Of a stretch of 64,000 nt of DNA, positions 36,645 through 49,632 are shown piece after piece. How positions within the stretch are numbered: position 1 is the stretch's first letter; every line of letters begins with the position of its first letter. Both the position numbers and the translations under genes were made by a program. The stretch is from Crambe crambe (lineage: Eukaryota > Porifera > Demospongiae > Poecilosclerida > Crambeidae), in assembly GCA_963924555.1 (NCBI GenBank), contig OZ004589.1:2604001-2668000 (forward strand), read 5' to 3'. The notes beneath the pieces were generated by a model. It made no database searches, was not told the DNA's origin, and saw nothing but the letters and a program-made list of their open reading frames with translations.

Positions 36645-37257
36645 TAGAAAGAGTTGCTGGCTGTGATTATATTGTTCAACCATGTTGCAGCTAGCTGTTA
36701 GCTACTAGCAGAAAAACAACTTCTAGCTATAGGGTTGAGCGTTGACATAGCTTCATCATTGATTCAGTTTCTGTAAGAATTATTGTTGAGTGAAAAATAC
36801 AGCATTCTCATGCTATGCAGGACTGAAGGTACGTACGTAATAAGATACGATAAAGTTTATCCATATCATCTATTTTTGTGCTATTAGCCAAATTAAAGGA
36901 AACTTTTGGCAAGTACATGTACTACAGTCACACTGTCACACTCCATTCACAGGAAAATAGATATAATCAGGAAGATGTGGGTATACCAGGTGTTCTCATC
37001 CAGGATATCCATGATGTCGCAGAGTGGGTCTACTGTCACTCAGGTCCTGTATGTATAGTATAGCTACGTATAGCCAGAAGATGGAATCCCTCTGGTCATT
37101 ATTGAAAGACTCATCAGCAATTATTGTGGTCATACCCTTATTTATTATCTACCATGAATTGGGCACTGTTCAACAATGAAATCAAATTAATTAGCTAAAA
37201 TTAAATGTTGAATTTAAGTAGGTTTAATTATTGTGATGTATAAGCTCTAGCTATAAC
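36645..37257. other. Copy of the M1 3' flank; joint with RTK-C
   Basis: This follows 9536-10135 closely and ends the RTK-C block. The joint at about 36645 is inside the intron before the activation-loop exon. Against 9730 it carries an extra eight bases (TACGTACGTA at 36830). Confidence 0.7.
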
Positions 37258-38086
37258 AAGTTAGTCTTTTAAAAAGACTAGGAATGCCTCGGCACTTAAG
37301 TGCAACCTCTATTTAATTTTAATTTTAAATGCTTTATAGTGAATACGACGTGACAGTGGTATATAAGAGACGATAAAGATACACTGAGGATCACCAGCTT
37401 CAAACCAGAGTCCTACAAGGATGATTGGCTGAACACTCATGGGCATAATTAATGAAAAGTGTGGGGGGGGGGGGGGGGGGGGGGGGTTGTGGGGTCAAAT
37501 GTTTCTACAAAATGTTGCCAAAATATTTCTCTCAGCTTCTTTTCTGTGGAGAGTTCCAAATAAAGCACACTGAGCAACATGGCTTATAATTATTGTAGTA
37601 AGATTAGTATTTACACACTATTCTTGCTGTTCAACTGTCGTTTAATGGTTATTCTCAGCATAGCTTGATTGAAGTATGTGTACTGGATTCTCTCACTGTT
37701 TGGAAGCCTCAAAGTCTTAGTTCTGAGATTCTCCTTCACCATGGCTCTCTCTTTGACACTTCAAACGAAGCACTAGTTCGTGTACCTTGCAATCTCTGTT
37801 GTTTTTGTTCACTGCTGTCTTTTAGTCAGTTCTCTGCATGTGGTAATGGGCTTGATTTGTTGGCAAAGACGGCCAAGAATCATCAGTACTAGAGTTATCG
37901 CGTAGTAACTGCGAGCCTGAGCTGAGCCTGAGCTGAGCCTGTCTGTTTGTCCTTAGTTGTCTAGCTAAATTAATGCACGTGCTCGATACGCATCATCGTG
38001 CATCATTGCGCGTGCGCGTGAAACGTACCACCATCGCCGATCATAGTCGCTTCCAGCACTGCGCCTCGGCACTTCGGTGCCGAGGC
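37258..38086. mobile_element. Inserted element with GC-rich, CpG-rich end
   Basis: Absent at the matching place near M1 (10136). The left end has a TAGTCTTTT / AAAAAGACTA hairpin and GCCTCGGCAC (37286). The right end repeats GCCTCGGCAC as one arm of a perfect 10-bp stem with a TTCG loop (38063-38086). A poly-G run is at 37466-37487 and a CpG-dense stretch at about 37976-38086. No target duplication is clear. The element class is not recognised. Confidence 0.6.
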
Positions 38087-38158
38087 AAAAATAAATAGTT
38101 AATCCATATGCCATAATAAATTCAGCAACATTATAATTATGTTCAGCTTGCTTACATT

Positions 38159-39380
38159 AGTGATACCGGGCTATTTTTAAAAATACTATGAAACTATAAA
38201 TTCATTTCTTAAAAATATTAAGCTCTTTTTCCTCAGCCAGATAAACTTTATCCGATAAAAATCCATCCAGTAGAAGCAGAGATACGTAACATTTTACAAT
38301 TGAAATTGTACAGGAAAATTTTACTTTCTTTTAATTAAGAAAACGGCACCTTTCCAAAGTAGGTTAAAGGTCATTATGGCTAATAGTACTGTAATCTTTT
38401 GCTCGTATCTTAGGATCTACTAGATGGATTTTCTTCAAACAAAGTTCATATGGAAGAGTAAGAAAATGACTATAGAACTAAGGGTAAATTTAAAAAAATA
38501 GGCCATGTAGTCTGGATAACACCAGACTAGTAGGAACTGTTGTACAATTGTTGTCCTAGAGTCTGTCTCTATTTTGAATGTACGCAACATTAACAAAGTT
38601 AGGAACTTCAGTAGACCTACCCTCCCCATGTAAAACGTGTTTTTGATTGCTCATTTCAAATTTACTGTATTACGGCTTTGCTATATTTTAGAATTTGTGG
38701 CATTAAGTCTGCAATTTATGCTGCCAAGCTTTGCAGTGGACAGTGATTGATGTTCAAAGTCATGTACAGGATCTGGGAGCTTTGCTGTTATTAAGGAACA
38801 GACAGCAGCATTACTCCACAGCCAGAACTGATTTATGTTGTTCAGAGATTGATTCAGAATTCAAGCATTTTTCATCACTTTTATTTTACATTAAAATATG
38901 TACTATGGGGGTGAGGGGGGTTAGGCTATTCACCTGAGGCAGCACAGATTCAAATTTAGTGGGAAAGGGTTGAGGTCATGAACTTTGACCCATCAGTTAT
39001 ATAAGTTGAATGCCTTATCCTTCTTGCGTGCCTTCTTTTCCGCTTGATACAAGAAGTTATCCAAGGTACCAGAATCAGTTTTTGATGCAGTTTCCAAAAA
39101 ATATGGTTTCATGACCTGTTCAAGTGTTATATCATAAGAAAATCGAAATTTAAATATGTTTTTGAACATCAAATCTAAATTTAGCACTCTATCTAAAAGA
39201 AACTGTCACAGTTAGATTCTCTAGAATATTAGGATTCTGTTGATATGTTTTTTTCCTGGATTTCTTTGGATCTGGACCTTCGCAGCCAGGTTATATCTTG
39301 GTCACTTTTGGTGCCGTCCTGCAGTATTATTTTTACGTATAAAAAATTGACCACGCCCACCATAGCATCCGGTATCACTA
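38159..39380. mobile_element. 1.2-kb non-autonomous DNA transposon with 8-bp flanking repeat
   Basis: The left end AGTGATACCGG and the right end CCGGTATCACT are inverted copies. CTTACATT stands directly outside both ends (38151-38158 and 39381-39388; the right end may have one extra A). An 8-bp duplication suggests the hAT superfamily. The site near M1 is empty (about 10225). No transposase frame is visible. Confidence 0.7.
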
Positions 39381-39680
39381 CTTACATTTCCTAATCATTT
39401 TCATTTCCTTCCTTAGACAATTAGCATACGTTACTAATTGCTGAACTGACATGATTATCCATAACAGTGTATTTCTTGATGCTTATATGTAGCTACAGCT
39501 ATATACGTACAGCAGCTACATGAATTTGCCCATGAGTAAAATTATAAATTGTGAATTACCAATTCAATAATAGAGAAACACTATAGCATGACAATAAACA
39601 AGAAGTACAGTGCAATTATATAGAACTAATAACAATAATAATAATCAGTTGTATAATTATAGCATTTAGTAAATAGTGAA

Positions 39681-41897
39681 TTAAATGTATTCATAATTTC
39701 CTTCCAGCTCATAAACATGATCCATATCATTAGAAACGATCCTCGAGTCATTCTTTGTCGAATATTGACCATATGCTACATTCTCTGATGTCACTATACT
39801 ATTGCCAGTGAATTGTCCGTAAGCTACATTAGCTTCAGTAAGCACTGCTGCATCAACAGCTCGATTACAAGTGTTGTTTTCTCTATACTTCAGCTCAATT
39901 TCTTTATTAGAAGTGTATGCTATATTATTTTCAGTTGTTACAACATTTGGACCAGAGAATTCTCCATAGTTAGCCTCAGTAAGTGCTACATCTGTTGGAT
40001 TATTTCTCTTGGCTTTCTTTCTCCTTATGATGAAAATGCCCACCACTATCACTACAATGATGCCACCCAGCAGCACTATAGGGATTGAAACTACCACACC
40101 AGCCACAAGCCCTTCAACGGTGAATAGGTTTGTTGGAATTGGAGTTGGAAGTGGTGGACTACTGCTGCTTCTAGATTCAGTGGCTGGGACTGGACTGCTG
40201 CTACTGCTGCTGCTGCTGCTGCTGCTGCTAGGTTCAGTGGAAGATCCACCATCTTCATAAATTAGTAAGAGGAATGAATAATACTGTTTTGGTGTATTAC
40301 ATATGCACACTTCATTTATTACTAACAGCAGTTAGCTTCTAAAACCCACAATAGCCGATCCAATATTGATATACCATCATGGCCAGAGCTAGCATTTTTT
40401 AGATGATATAGCTCAGTATACATATGTACACACACATGCAGACATAATAATTATGCACACAGTGCTAAAGAGTGGAGGCTATATTCACCTCACCCCCCTT
40501 GTTTTCACTTACCTGATATGTATAAATGTAAGGCAATCATTTCTTGTTGCAAATCTGATAGCATCAGGTTTGAGAGTTCTTGCTGATTTGGATACCTACT
40601 AATAAAGTGAACACTTTCACTTTGAATCTGACCAATCAGAGGTATAGGATTTTGAGGGGGGAGTAGCACTCCTACCACATCTCCTTGTCTGATTTCTATA
40701 TGGTTAGCAGAATCTAACTGCATTTGTGTACAATAAATGGTGGCTAGTGTAGCCACTGGATTCAATATTATCTCTGTGATGCTTCCAGTCACTAAGTCAT
40801 ACTGGTCTGAGCTGTTTCCTGGACGCCACAATGCCACACTGGCAGTATAGGTCATTTGTAACGTATTTGGGTCACTGAATGTATAGTAGCAGAAGTGCCA
40901 GGCTGTCAGTAAGCCAACACGCTTAGCAGGGAACTCCATATTAAGATAAATATTGCCTTGAATATTTTGTTGTACAGCTGAAGGAGGTGGGTTATTCCCT
41001 GCTATGAAAGTCATTCCTGAATCTGTATTTAAAATTCATGAGCTAATATTTAATTTGTTATAATGTACGTACCTATAACAGCTGATAAATGCAGAGTATT
41101 GCCACTAAGTCTTGTAAGACTTCCTGTGTTTATCGATTGAAGCATTTCTTCAGTGCATGGACTATTCAATTGATATGTATCTCCAGTATTGATATTTCCA
41201 ACAATGAAGAGTGGATTGAATGTTGTATTACGAATGATACATCCTCCAATAATGTCATTAGATTGTACTTGGAATTGCTGATTTCTGTTCAAGGTAACAG
41301 TTCTACACTCAAACACCATAAACTCATTAAATTTCAATTGCACAGCATAGATACTATTAGGAACAACATCATAGAGACCATCATTCATTCTTCTATATAC
41401 CAGAAGCTTCACACCAAAACTGATTTGGAAATCAAATGAAGTGTTGACTGGATTGTAGTAGCAATATCTCCAGCTGGTAACTGTTCCAGTACACAGAGCT
41501 GGATTATCAAAATTCATGATAAGGCCTTCACTTGTTGACCTGTCCATACTTCTAGTTGCTGCTAATTCTGTACCAAATACTGGACATGAGGGATCTTGAG
41601 AAAACACCCCTGAAATCATTCAGCATTGATTAAGATTCATGCATTTCATAGTTAGCTACGTATATACAGTGGGACATGATTCTTTCTAAGCCATATCTAC
41701 AACCACCCCTCATTTTGCTGGACATCAAACAAAAGCACTGATTACCAAATATTGGCCAGTGCATGCAACCTTTTAGTCACTAATGACAGGTTTGCAGGTA
41801 TGATAAGCTAGTGTAGCTAGTATAATAATGGCTAGAGTGGATAACACTCACCACTTTGTAGTTGGAAAAAGCTGATGATCATCAACATCAACATCAT
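39681..41897 (-). CDS. M2: kinase-less receptor, paralogue of M1
   Basis: Exons 41897-41852 (signal peptide), 41609-41073, 41022-40513 (two ectodomains) and 40252-39681 (stalk, TM, tail, stop). All introns are phase 1; 554 residues. Ectodomain 1 has exactly the M1 length. Ectodomain 2 is five codons longer. The Ser run in the stalk and the helix (an added GGII) are also longer. The tail keeps EANYGEF, NVAYGQF, NVAYGQYS and the terminal NYEYI. Most differences from M1 are substitutions or whole codons, which suggests the reading frame has been under constraint, although no substitution ratio was computed. The locus is embedded in the second copy of the block that contains M1. Confidence 0.82.
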
Positions 41898-42164
41898 AAA
41901 CTGCCAGCAGGTCACTAAATAGCTACTGTAGCTACTATTACGTATGTAGCTAATTCAACGGATCAAACAGAAACCACACCTCCAGAATAATAATTTCAAC
42001 ATCAGGTCACAGGATACACAGCAGGTAGTGTCACGTTAGCTATAAAGTTCCAGATCCAATTGAGAAGCTGTATTAATCCTGTGGTTAATTATTGTTTTTA
42101 TTGTGCAACCACAAGATCGACATCTGTGGTTGCACAATAAACACAATAATAATAGGTTCATAAT

Positions 42165-42992
42165 TAGGCTTAGGTAGATTATGCTCAAGATTTCTCCAGT
42201 TATTCTATTCCACAATGCTCCAAAATGCTACCTATTATTCCCTAAAATGCACCAATTATTCCCACTATTATTCTCAAATAAGGATTATGCTTCCCCAGTC
42301 CACCAACTGCTGGTAGCAGAGCTAGAAGTAGCTTAGCCATTGCCATAAACTAACAGCTGCATGTAGTTGTCCATACAGGTCTTAGGTATTGATATAGCTA
42401 GACACTGTCACAGTGTAGCAAGAAACCACCTCAAGCAGTAGAGAGTGACAGAGGTCTTTATTTTCAGCTAGGCTTGCAGAAGCTCCCATTATGCTCAAAA
42501 TATGCCCCATTATTCTGGCATTATGCTTGATTCCAGGAAGTCCCTATTATTCCCCAAATTATGCTGGCATAATCTACCTAAGGCCACATCAAATTAATTA
42601 CTTGTTTATCATCCTAATTTCTTCAAAAAATAGGAGAGGGGGGGAGGCTTTTATTTTTATTTTTTATTGGTTTCCATGGCAACTATTTATACAGGATCTA
42701 AAAAGCAAACGAGTATAAACATGGATATCATTATGGAAATATGCATAAAAAGCTGAATTTTAATTTTAAAAAAAGAAGCTGAAGTTCCTGCACACTTTAT
42801 TATTATTTGAGAATAACAAACCATAATTTAATAGCCACCAAAACTAAAATCACATGAAAATCACACCTGAACTTCAAATAGAGCACACCATGCGCATGCT
42901 CAGTAGAAATAAAATTAAAAGTCCAGAAGAGCAAAAATTAGGAGAGGGAGGGGATGATAAACAAGTAATTAAGTTGATGTGGCCTAAGCCTA
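42165..42992. mobile_element. hAT-like MITE (8-bp TSD) interrupted by a second MITE
   Basis: TTCATAAT flanks the unit on both sides (42157-42164, 42993-43000). The left end starts TAGGCTTAGGTAGATT. The right end is split: GCATAATCTACC at 42567-42578 and GCCTA at 42988-42992. Rejoined around one TAA, these make a perfect 20-bp inverted end. The body (about 410 bp) has no protein frame. Confidence 0.85.
42582..42984. mobile_element. Harbinger-like MITE nested in the right end of the 42165 element
   Basis: Ends GGCCACATCAA / TTGATGTGGCC with TAA on both sides (42579-42581, 42985-42987). Same family as 8626-8987, opposite orientation. Its insertion explains the interrupted inverted end of the host element, so the order of insertion is clear. 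Confidence 0.85.
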
Positions 42993-43345
42993 TTCATAAT
43001 TATAATACAGCTTCTCAATTGGATCCATGCAGCCATAATCTTTCATAAACAACGGTCTGGAACTTTGTAGCTAATGGTTTCCTGTGACCTGATGTTGAAA
43101 TTATTTTATGTAAACATCTCAAGCCCATTAATAAACCACAAAAGAAATTCAAAACCTCTCAACACTTTCCCTTTTTTTTATTAATGTGTTATAACCTCCC
43201 TCCCTCATTAAAAAGGGACAGGAAACCAGATCATTGGCCTTATTAATACTGGACCACAGAACTTTATTATACTGTTGATGTCATGAAATTAATGATATTG
43301 ATAGCTACATAAGTACACTGTACATTATTATTATTATACTGCATA

Positions 43346-44381
43346 TTATCTGTAAACTTTCTGTAAGTCTTTATACAAGTGACTGCCTGCTTCCAAGGGT
43401 GCTCCAAGGTTCCCAGACTGGGAATTTTCTTCAGTTTCATTCAGTGGAACTTCCAGAATCTCTCTCTTGTCCTCCACCAGAGCAAGAATGATGTCTCGAA
43501 AGGTGGGCCGGAAGGCTTTATCTGGATACCTATCCATGGAACATGCACAAGCTTATAAGGTAATAACTGTTGAATCCTCACAGCACACCATGCATAGGCT
43601 AACTTATTGGCATATAGTCTATTAGCTATGGCCATCCTTAATGCCAAAGGCTCATACATATTTAAAGGACGCTTAGTCATGCATGTGCCCACATCTTTGC
43701 ATACCCTTGTATCTACGTACAACACTTTCACTTACAAAATTTAATTCCCTTATTATTCTTATTCTGATGTGTATGAATATTAGAGGAAATAGCTAACAGT
43801 TGATAATTCAACTTACTAGCTAGTGTTGGTTAGATCATATTGAAAGCAACAAATTATAGTAGAGACCATCATCCATTCTTCTATATACTAGAAGCTTCAC
43901 ACCAAAACTGAATTGTTCATTAAATAAAGTGCCAGTTGGATGGTAATAGCAATATCTCCAGCTGGTAACTGTTCCAGTACACAGAGCTGGATTATCAAAA
44001 TTCATGATAAGGCCTTCACTTGTTGACCTGTCCATACTTCTAGTTGCTGCTAATTCTGTACCAAATACTGGACATGAGGGATCTTGAGAAAACACCCCTG
44101 AAATCATTCAGCATTGATTAAGATTCATGCATTCATAGTTAGCTACGTATATACATTGGGACATGATTCTAAGCCATATCTACAACCACCCCTCATTTTG
44201 CTGGACATCAAACAAAAGCACCGATTACCTTAATCCAGCCAGTGCATGCAACCTTTTAGTCACTAATGACAGGTTTGCAGGTATGATAAAGCTAGTGTAG
44301 CTAGTATAATAATGGCTAGAGTGGATAACACTCACCACTTTGTAGTTGGAAAAAGCTGATGATCATCAACATCAACATCAT
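43346..44381 (-). pseudogene. Internally deleted receptor remnant
   Basis: Reading down the strand: signal-peptide exon 44381-44336, the first 240 bp of ectodomain 1 (44097 to about 43858, open), then an abrupt joint into kinase intron sequence, and an open last kinase exon 43529-43346. It matches the remnant at 13285-13956, except that there the ectodomain piece is also missing. The first ectodomain part is of M type: it keeps the five bases deleted in RTK-A, B and D. No donor follows the partial ectodomain, so a product is unlikely. Confidence 0.75.
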
Positions 44382-44539
44382 AAACTGCCAGCAGGTCACT
44401 AAATAGCTACTTAACTGTAGCTACTATTATGTAGCTAATTCGACAGATCAAACAGAAACCACACCTCCAGAATAATAATTTCAACATCAGGTCACAGGAT
44501 ACACAGCAGGTGTGTCACGTTAGCTACAAAGTTCCAGAT

Positions 44540-44683
44540 CCAATTGAGAAGCTGTATTAATCCTGTGGTTATGAACCTATTATTATTGTTTTTATTGTGC
44601 AACCACAAGATCAACATCTGTGGTTGCACAATAAACACAATAATAGGTTCATAACCACAGGATTAATACAGCTTCTCAATTGG
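44540..44683. repeat. Long hairpin (copy 4)
   Basis: Nearly identical to 14115-14258; it confirms that this block and 13740-15700 are recent copies. Confidence 0.8.
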
Positions 44684-46496
44684 CTATAATCTTTCACAAA
44701 CACAACAGTCTGGAACTTTGTAGCTAACAGTAGACACTGTGTGATACTTTCACTGTGACCTGTTGTGTTTCCTGTGACCTGATGTTTATGCAAACATATC
44801 AAGCCCATTAATAAACCACAAAAGAAATTCAAAACCTCTTAGCTAATTGTTTATTACACAACACTTTCCCCTTTTTTATTAATCTACCTCCCTCATTAAA
44901 AAGGGACAGGAAACAGGATCATTGGCCTTAGCTAGTATAAATTAATGCTGGACCACAGAACTTTATTGTACTGTTGATGTCATGAAATTAATGATATTGA
45001 TAGCTACGTACATAAGTACACTGTACATTATTATTCTTATACTGCATATTAAAAAAAATTATCTGTAAACTTTCTGTAAGTCTTTATACAAGTGCCAAGG
45101 TTCCCAGACCGGGAATTTTCTTCAGTTTCACTCAGTGGAACTTCCAGAATCTCTCTCTTGTCCTCCACCAGAGCATGCATGATGTCTCGAAAGGTGGGGC
45201 GGAAGGCTTTATCTGGATACCTATCCATGGAACATGCACAAGCTTATAAGGTAACAACTGTTGAATCCTCACAGCACACCATGCATAGGCTAACTTATTG
45301 GCATAGTGGCCATCCTTAATGCCAAAGGCTCATACAATCATGTCTTACGTACACAATTTAAAAGACACTTGGTCATGCAGGTGCCACATCTTTGCATACC
45401 CTTGTACCTATGTACAACACTTTCACTTACAAAATTTAATTCCCTTATTATTCTTATTCTGATGTGTATATAGAGGAAATAGCTAACAGTTGACAGTTCA
45501 ACTTACTAGTGTTGGTTAGATCATATTGAAAACAACAAACCAAAGTATGCAATGCATACGTACTTGGAAACTGTTACAGTTAAACCTGCTCATGTGACTG
45601 TGCACATGCATCCACGGAATTGTTCATTATGTTCAAAGTACACAGAGTGGTTAGGCTATAGCTACTGTACCTACAGTCCCAGGCAGAAATTAGAGGCTAC
45701 TTTTTTCACACCTTACGTATCATGATTGCTAGTGGTAGGCTGTTCTTGTCCTTGGGCTCTATTTAGCTATAGCTAATTATGTTCAAACCATACATCCCCA
45801 GTGATAATGGAATAACTTATTTTATGCTATAATGCATGGGGCATAATAATTATTCTTAAAATACATACATGTATAGCTAGCTACTATTATTATTGTGGTA
45901 GTACTTGAAAAAAGGAGTTTCTTTCAAATCAATAATACCACGAAGGATACCTACCAGCATCTTATCATGAGGTGGTATATCTTCCTCGGACAGCCAGGAG
46001 GAGGTGCAAATCGTCTTCCAGTATCAAGGATTCCCAGGGGAGAGGGAGAGGGTGGAGGGGGAAGGGGGTGGTATTATTATAAGCAAAGGCATGACAATAA
46101 AAATGGGAATGGTGCATTCATACGTACGTACATATGTAGAATAGAGCGGCATCATTACATACATGCATGTACGTATTAATTTTATTTGGCCATACAGATT
46201 TACTTAAGTCTTGTAACTACATATAGCTAGAGCTAGGGCTAGGGCTAGGGATTTATATCATGTACCTAGTTAGACATTACATGATTATGATATCATGTGG
46301 ATCATGTGGTATTACATCATAATGATATCAGAGTTTTGGAATTGTGCCATGTTTGTGTGTGGAATCCTATCAATTATGGGCAAATACTAACAGCAGCTGC
46401 TTATGTACGTGTACTTACCTCAAAGTTGGTTTGTTCCTCAAAAGGCTTGTGTCTGAGACTCCATATCTCATAGAGGACACACCCATAACTCCATCA

Positions 46497-46748
<252 letters not shown>

Positions 46749-48320
46749 TTATTAGAACTATAGTACCCACAATAATTGGACACTTACCCAAAATTAGAGC
46801 TATACAAGTTCTAGCTACATGAGATCGGCAATTTTGTACCAAACATTAGCAAAAAGTTTGAAAGCTTTCAATAACACTGCTTAATTTATTTACTGTATTA
46901 AGGGCTTTGATTTTCACGTGTGTTTTTGTTGTTGTTTTTTCAAAAATCATGTGTATTTGCATATCAAGTAACCTTTGAACCCTAAACTATGACCATGATA
47001 AAAAGCCATGGCCCTTTTATCCAGAGAATAGCATATTTCTGGGAAATAATGTGGATTTTTAGAAACATGGAATTTTGAAATTCATACCACTATGGCCATA
47101 AAAATTGACTAGCTAATACCACTAAACTAGCGTCTTCGAAGTGGAAAAAGAGGTTCCTGCATTTCAGGAAGTCCAGAATGGCATCCATGGGTATAAGATT
47201 TCTTACCTTACAAAGGTTGTTATCAGAGAGGAGAACATTCCTTGCAGCAAGATTTCTGTGAATAAACCCCTTGGCAGACAGGTACTGCATCCCCAGAGCA
47301 ATTTGCTGAGAAAAGCTAAGCAGAAGCTCATAGATTTCTGGTCCAACTAATTCTCCTGGACTGTATATAAACAATTATTACATTACAAGTCTAACTGACC
47401 TTATGAATGATATTATTATTGAGCCAATTGATGGGCTGCATATTGTATGTAACTAACACCACCTCTCCCCCTCCCACCCCCTTTGTTTGGCCTAGACAAA
47501 ATTACTATTGCACCTATGGTGGTCTCAAAAAACATTGGTTTCAAAGCAGGAAGAATCAGTATAATTTTCCTCTAGAACTTGTGAGGTAAGTTCCCTTCCC
47601 TCCCCCCCCAGTGCATGGTAGGACACAACAGTAACACAGTCATAAATTTTCTTGTTTCCTCCTGTAAAGTGCCAAACCTGGACATCATTAATTTTCACTT
47701 GAACACTCTCTGCTCTGTATACTTTCTCTGTAATTATTAATTTTACTCTGAATACTTACACTGTATAGCTAGCTACATAGCTACTTAGAATACCTACAAA
47801 ACATACAGTACTTTATTAGCTATTTACTTTGAATACTTAGTTTATATACTTACTCTGGTCTGAGTGCAAACAAATTTCTCTTCAAATCACCTTTGGCATG
47901 ACAAGTATGATCTGAAATTAAAGAAATGAAGAGGAATTGAAACTTGATAATGTTAGTCACATCGTACTGTTTTATTGCATTATACAGCTAATAGAGTGGA
48001 ATCCACTCAATCCGTTCTTTTTGTGTGTGTGTGTGTGTCCTACTTACTCAGGACACATATGTCTATGGGAAACTACGTATTCTTTGTTTGCTTTGTTGTC
48101 TAATGACACACAAGGGACAGCCATTTATGAGAGGGTATCCTCTCTTTGGAGGTACGTATGTATTAACACTATGGGAAAGGTGACCTTGAAGGTAGAAAGG
48201 TTGCTTCTTAGAGGTCTATTTTATTATTGGAGGTTGCACTATATTTACCTTTATTTAGGAGGAGGGGGCATGATACCCCTGTATTTCTAGATCCAAGTTC
48301 TGTGAACCCACTACACCATT

Positions 48321-49009
48321 CATGGGCATAAGAAGCAGGGGGGCTGGGGGGGCTTCAGCCCCCCCACTCAAAATGCACATAGGCATTAGTATATGCAAAA
48401 CAGATGCTGCATGTCAACTAAGTATTAATAACACCTACTAGCTAAGTATTAACATCACAGAATGGTTAATTAAGTATTAGTAACACCTAACTCAGCAGTT
48501 AGCTTGGCTCTACTATGGCACAGAGGAGAATTCATCGCTCCAATTCAGTTCTCAGGTAACTATTGATGTAAGATTGCATATGTACATTGTATTTGCAAGT
48601 GATGATGCTGGTCCATCTTCAGAGACCTCAATCACAAGCACTGATGCCACTGCATAGGCGGTGGAACAGGTAAGGCCAGTCAGGCCTAGGCCTGACCAAT
48701 ATTTTGGGAAAAACAAGATTAATTATTAAGTGGCTATCAATCAATAACTTAATACATATGATGCTCAAGTATAGCAAACTGTAGAACTTCGGTGTTCTGG
48801 GGAATTTGTTTCAATTTTGGGCTTGACCAATCGAATCTTGCTTCCAACACCTCTGCACTGTTGAGCCAGTTGATGGTACATTGGTATCCAAAAATGGGTG
48901 TGGTTAAGGAAAGTAGGCGTGGTCAGCTAAAAATTTTCCCGCGCGCAAGCGCGCGGATCAGCACATATACATCAGCCTCCCCACCAGAAAACATCTTCTT
49001 ACGCCCCTG
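48321..49009. mobile_element. 689-bp element beside the RTK-D N-lobe, 5-bp TSD, with nested relative
   Basis: The left end CATGGGCATAAGAAG and right end CTTCTTACGCCCCTG are inverted with two mismatches; CCATT flanks both sides (48316-48320, 49010-49014). Nested at 48653-48855 is a 203-bp element (CATAGGCGGTGGAA / TTCCAACACCTCTG) with CACTG on both sides. Both resemble the 25366 element in end type and 5-bp duplication. A CpG-rich GCGCGCAAGCGCGC palindrome lies near 48941. Confidence 0.78.
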
Positions 49010-49218
49010 CCATTGGGAAGTTCCATGCACTGCACACATTATACATGTCATTACCTGCTTCCACGCTGCCAAACTGACCAGATCCAAGTAGGCACACAAA
49101 CCTATCCAGTAATTGATCTTTTTAATCCAACTAATAATGGAGTAGCTACAACCTCTCAATGGACAAGTTAGACCAAGCATTTTAGCTACATATTATCCAT
49201 TGTAGCTAGATAATAAGG

Positions 49219-49632
49219 CTCATTTATAGGTTGAGTGTCCTCTATTTAGAAATTGTCCTTTATAATGGAGTATCCTCCATTCAAAGGCTCTTTTACATGG
49301 AGTATCCTCTATTTAAGGTTGTAGAGGTTGTCCTTCGAGTGTTCTCTATTTAGAGGTTCTCCTTTATATGGAGTGTCCTCTATTAGAGGTTCTCCTTTAT
49401 ATGGAGTGTCCTCTATTTAGAGGTTGTCCTTTATGTGGAGTGTTCTCTATTTAGAGGTTCTCCTTTATATGGAGTGTCTTCTATTTAAAGGTTAATTCTC
49501 CTTTATATGGAGTGTCCTCTATTAGAGGTTCTCCTTTATATGGGGTGTCCTCTATTTAGAGATTCTCCTTTATATGGAGTGTCCTCTATTAGAGGTTCTC
49601 CTTTTATATGGAGTGTCCTCTATTTAGAGGTT
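49219..49632. repeat. 34-bp minisatellite in RTK-D
   Basis: About 11 units, several lacking three bases (CTATTAGAGG instead of CTATTTAGAGG variants). Same intron and orientation as in the other copies. Confidence 0.85.

Larger units (their letters stand above)
42056..43022. repeat. Long hairpin (copy 3) split by nested transposons
   Basis: The left arm and centre (42056-42156) and the end of the right arm (43001-43022) belong to the hairpin family at 14115. Between them lies the element at 42165-42992 with its 8-bp duplication. Confidence 0.75.
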
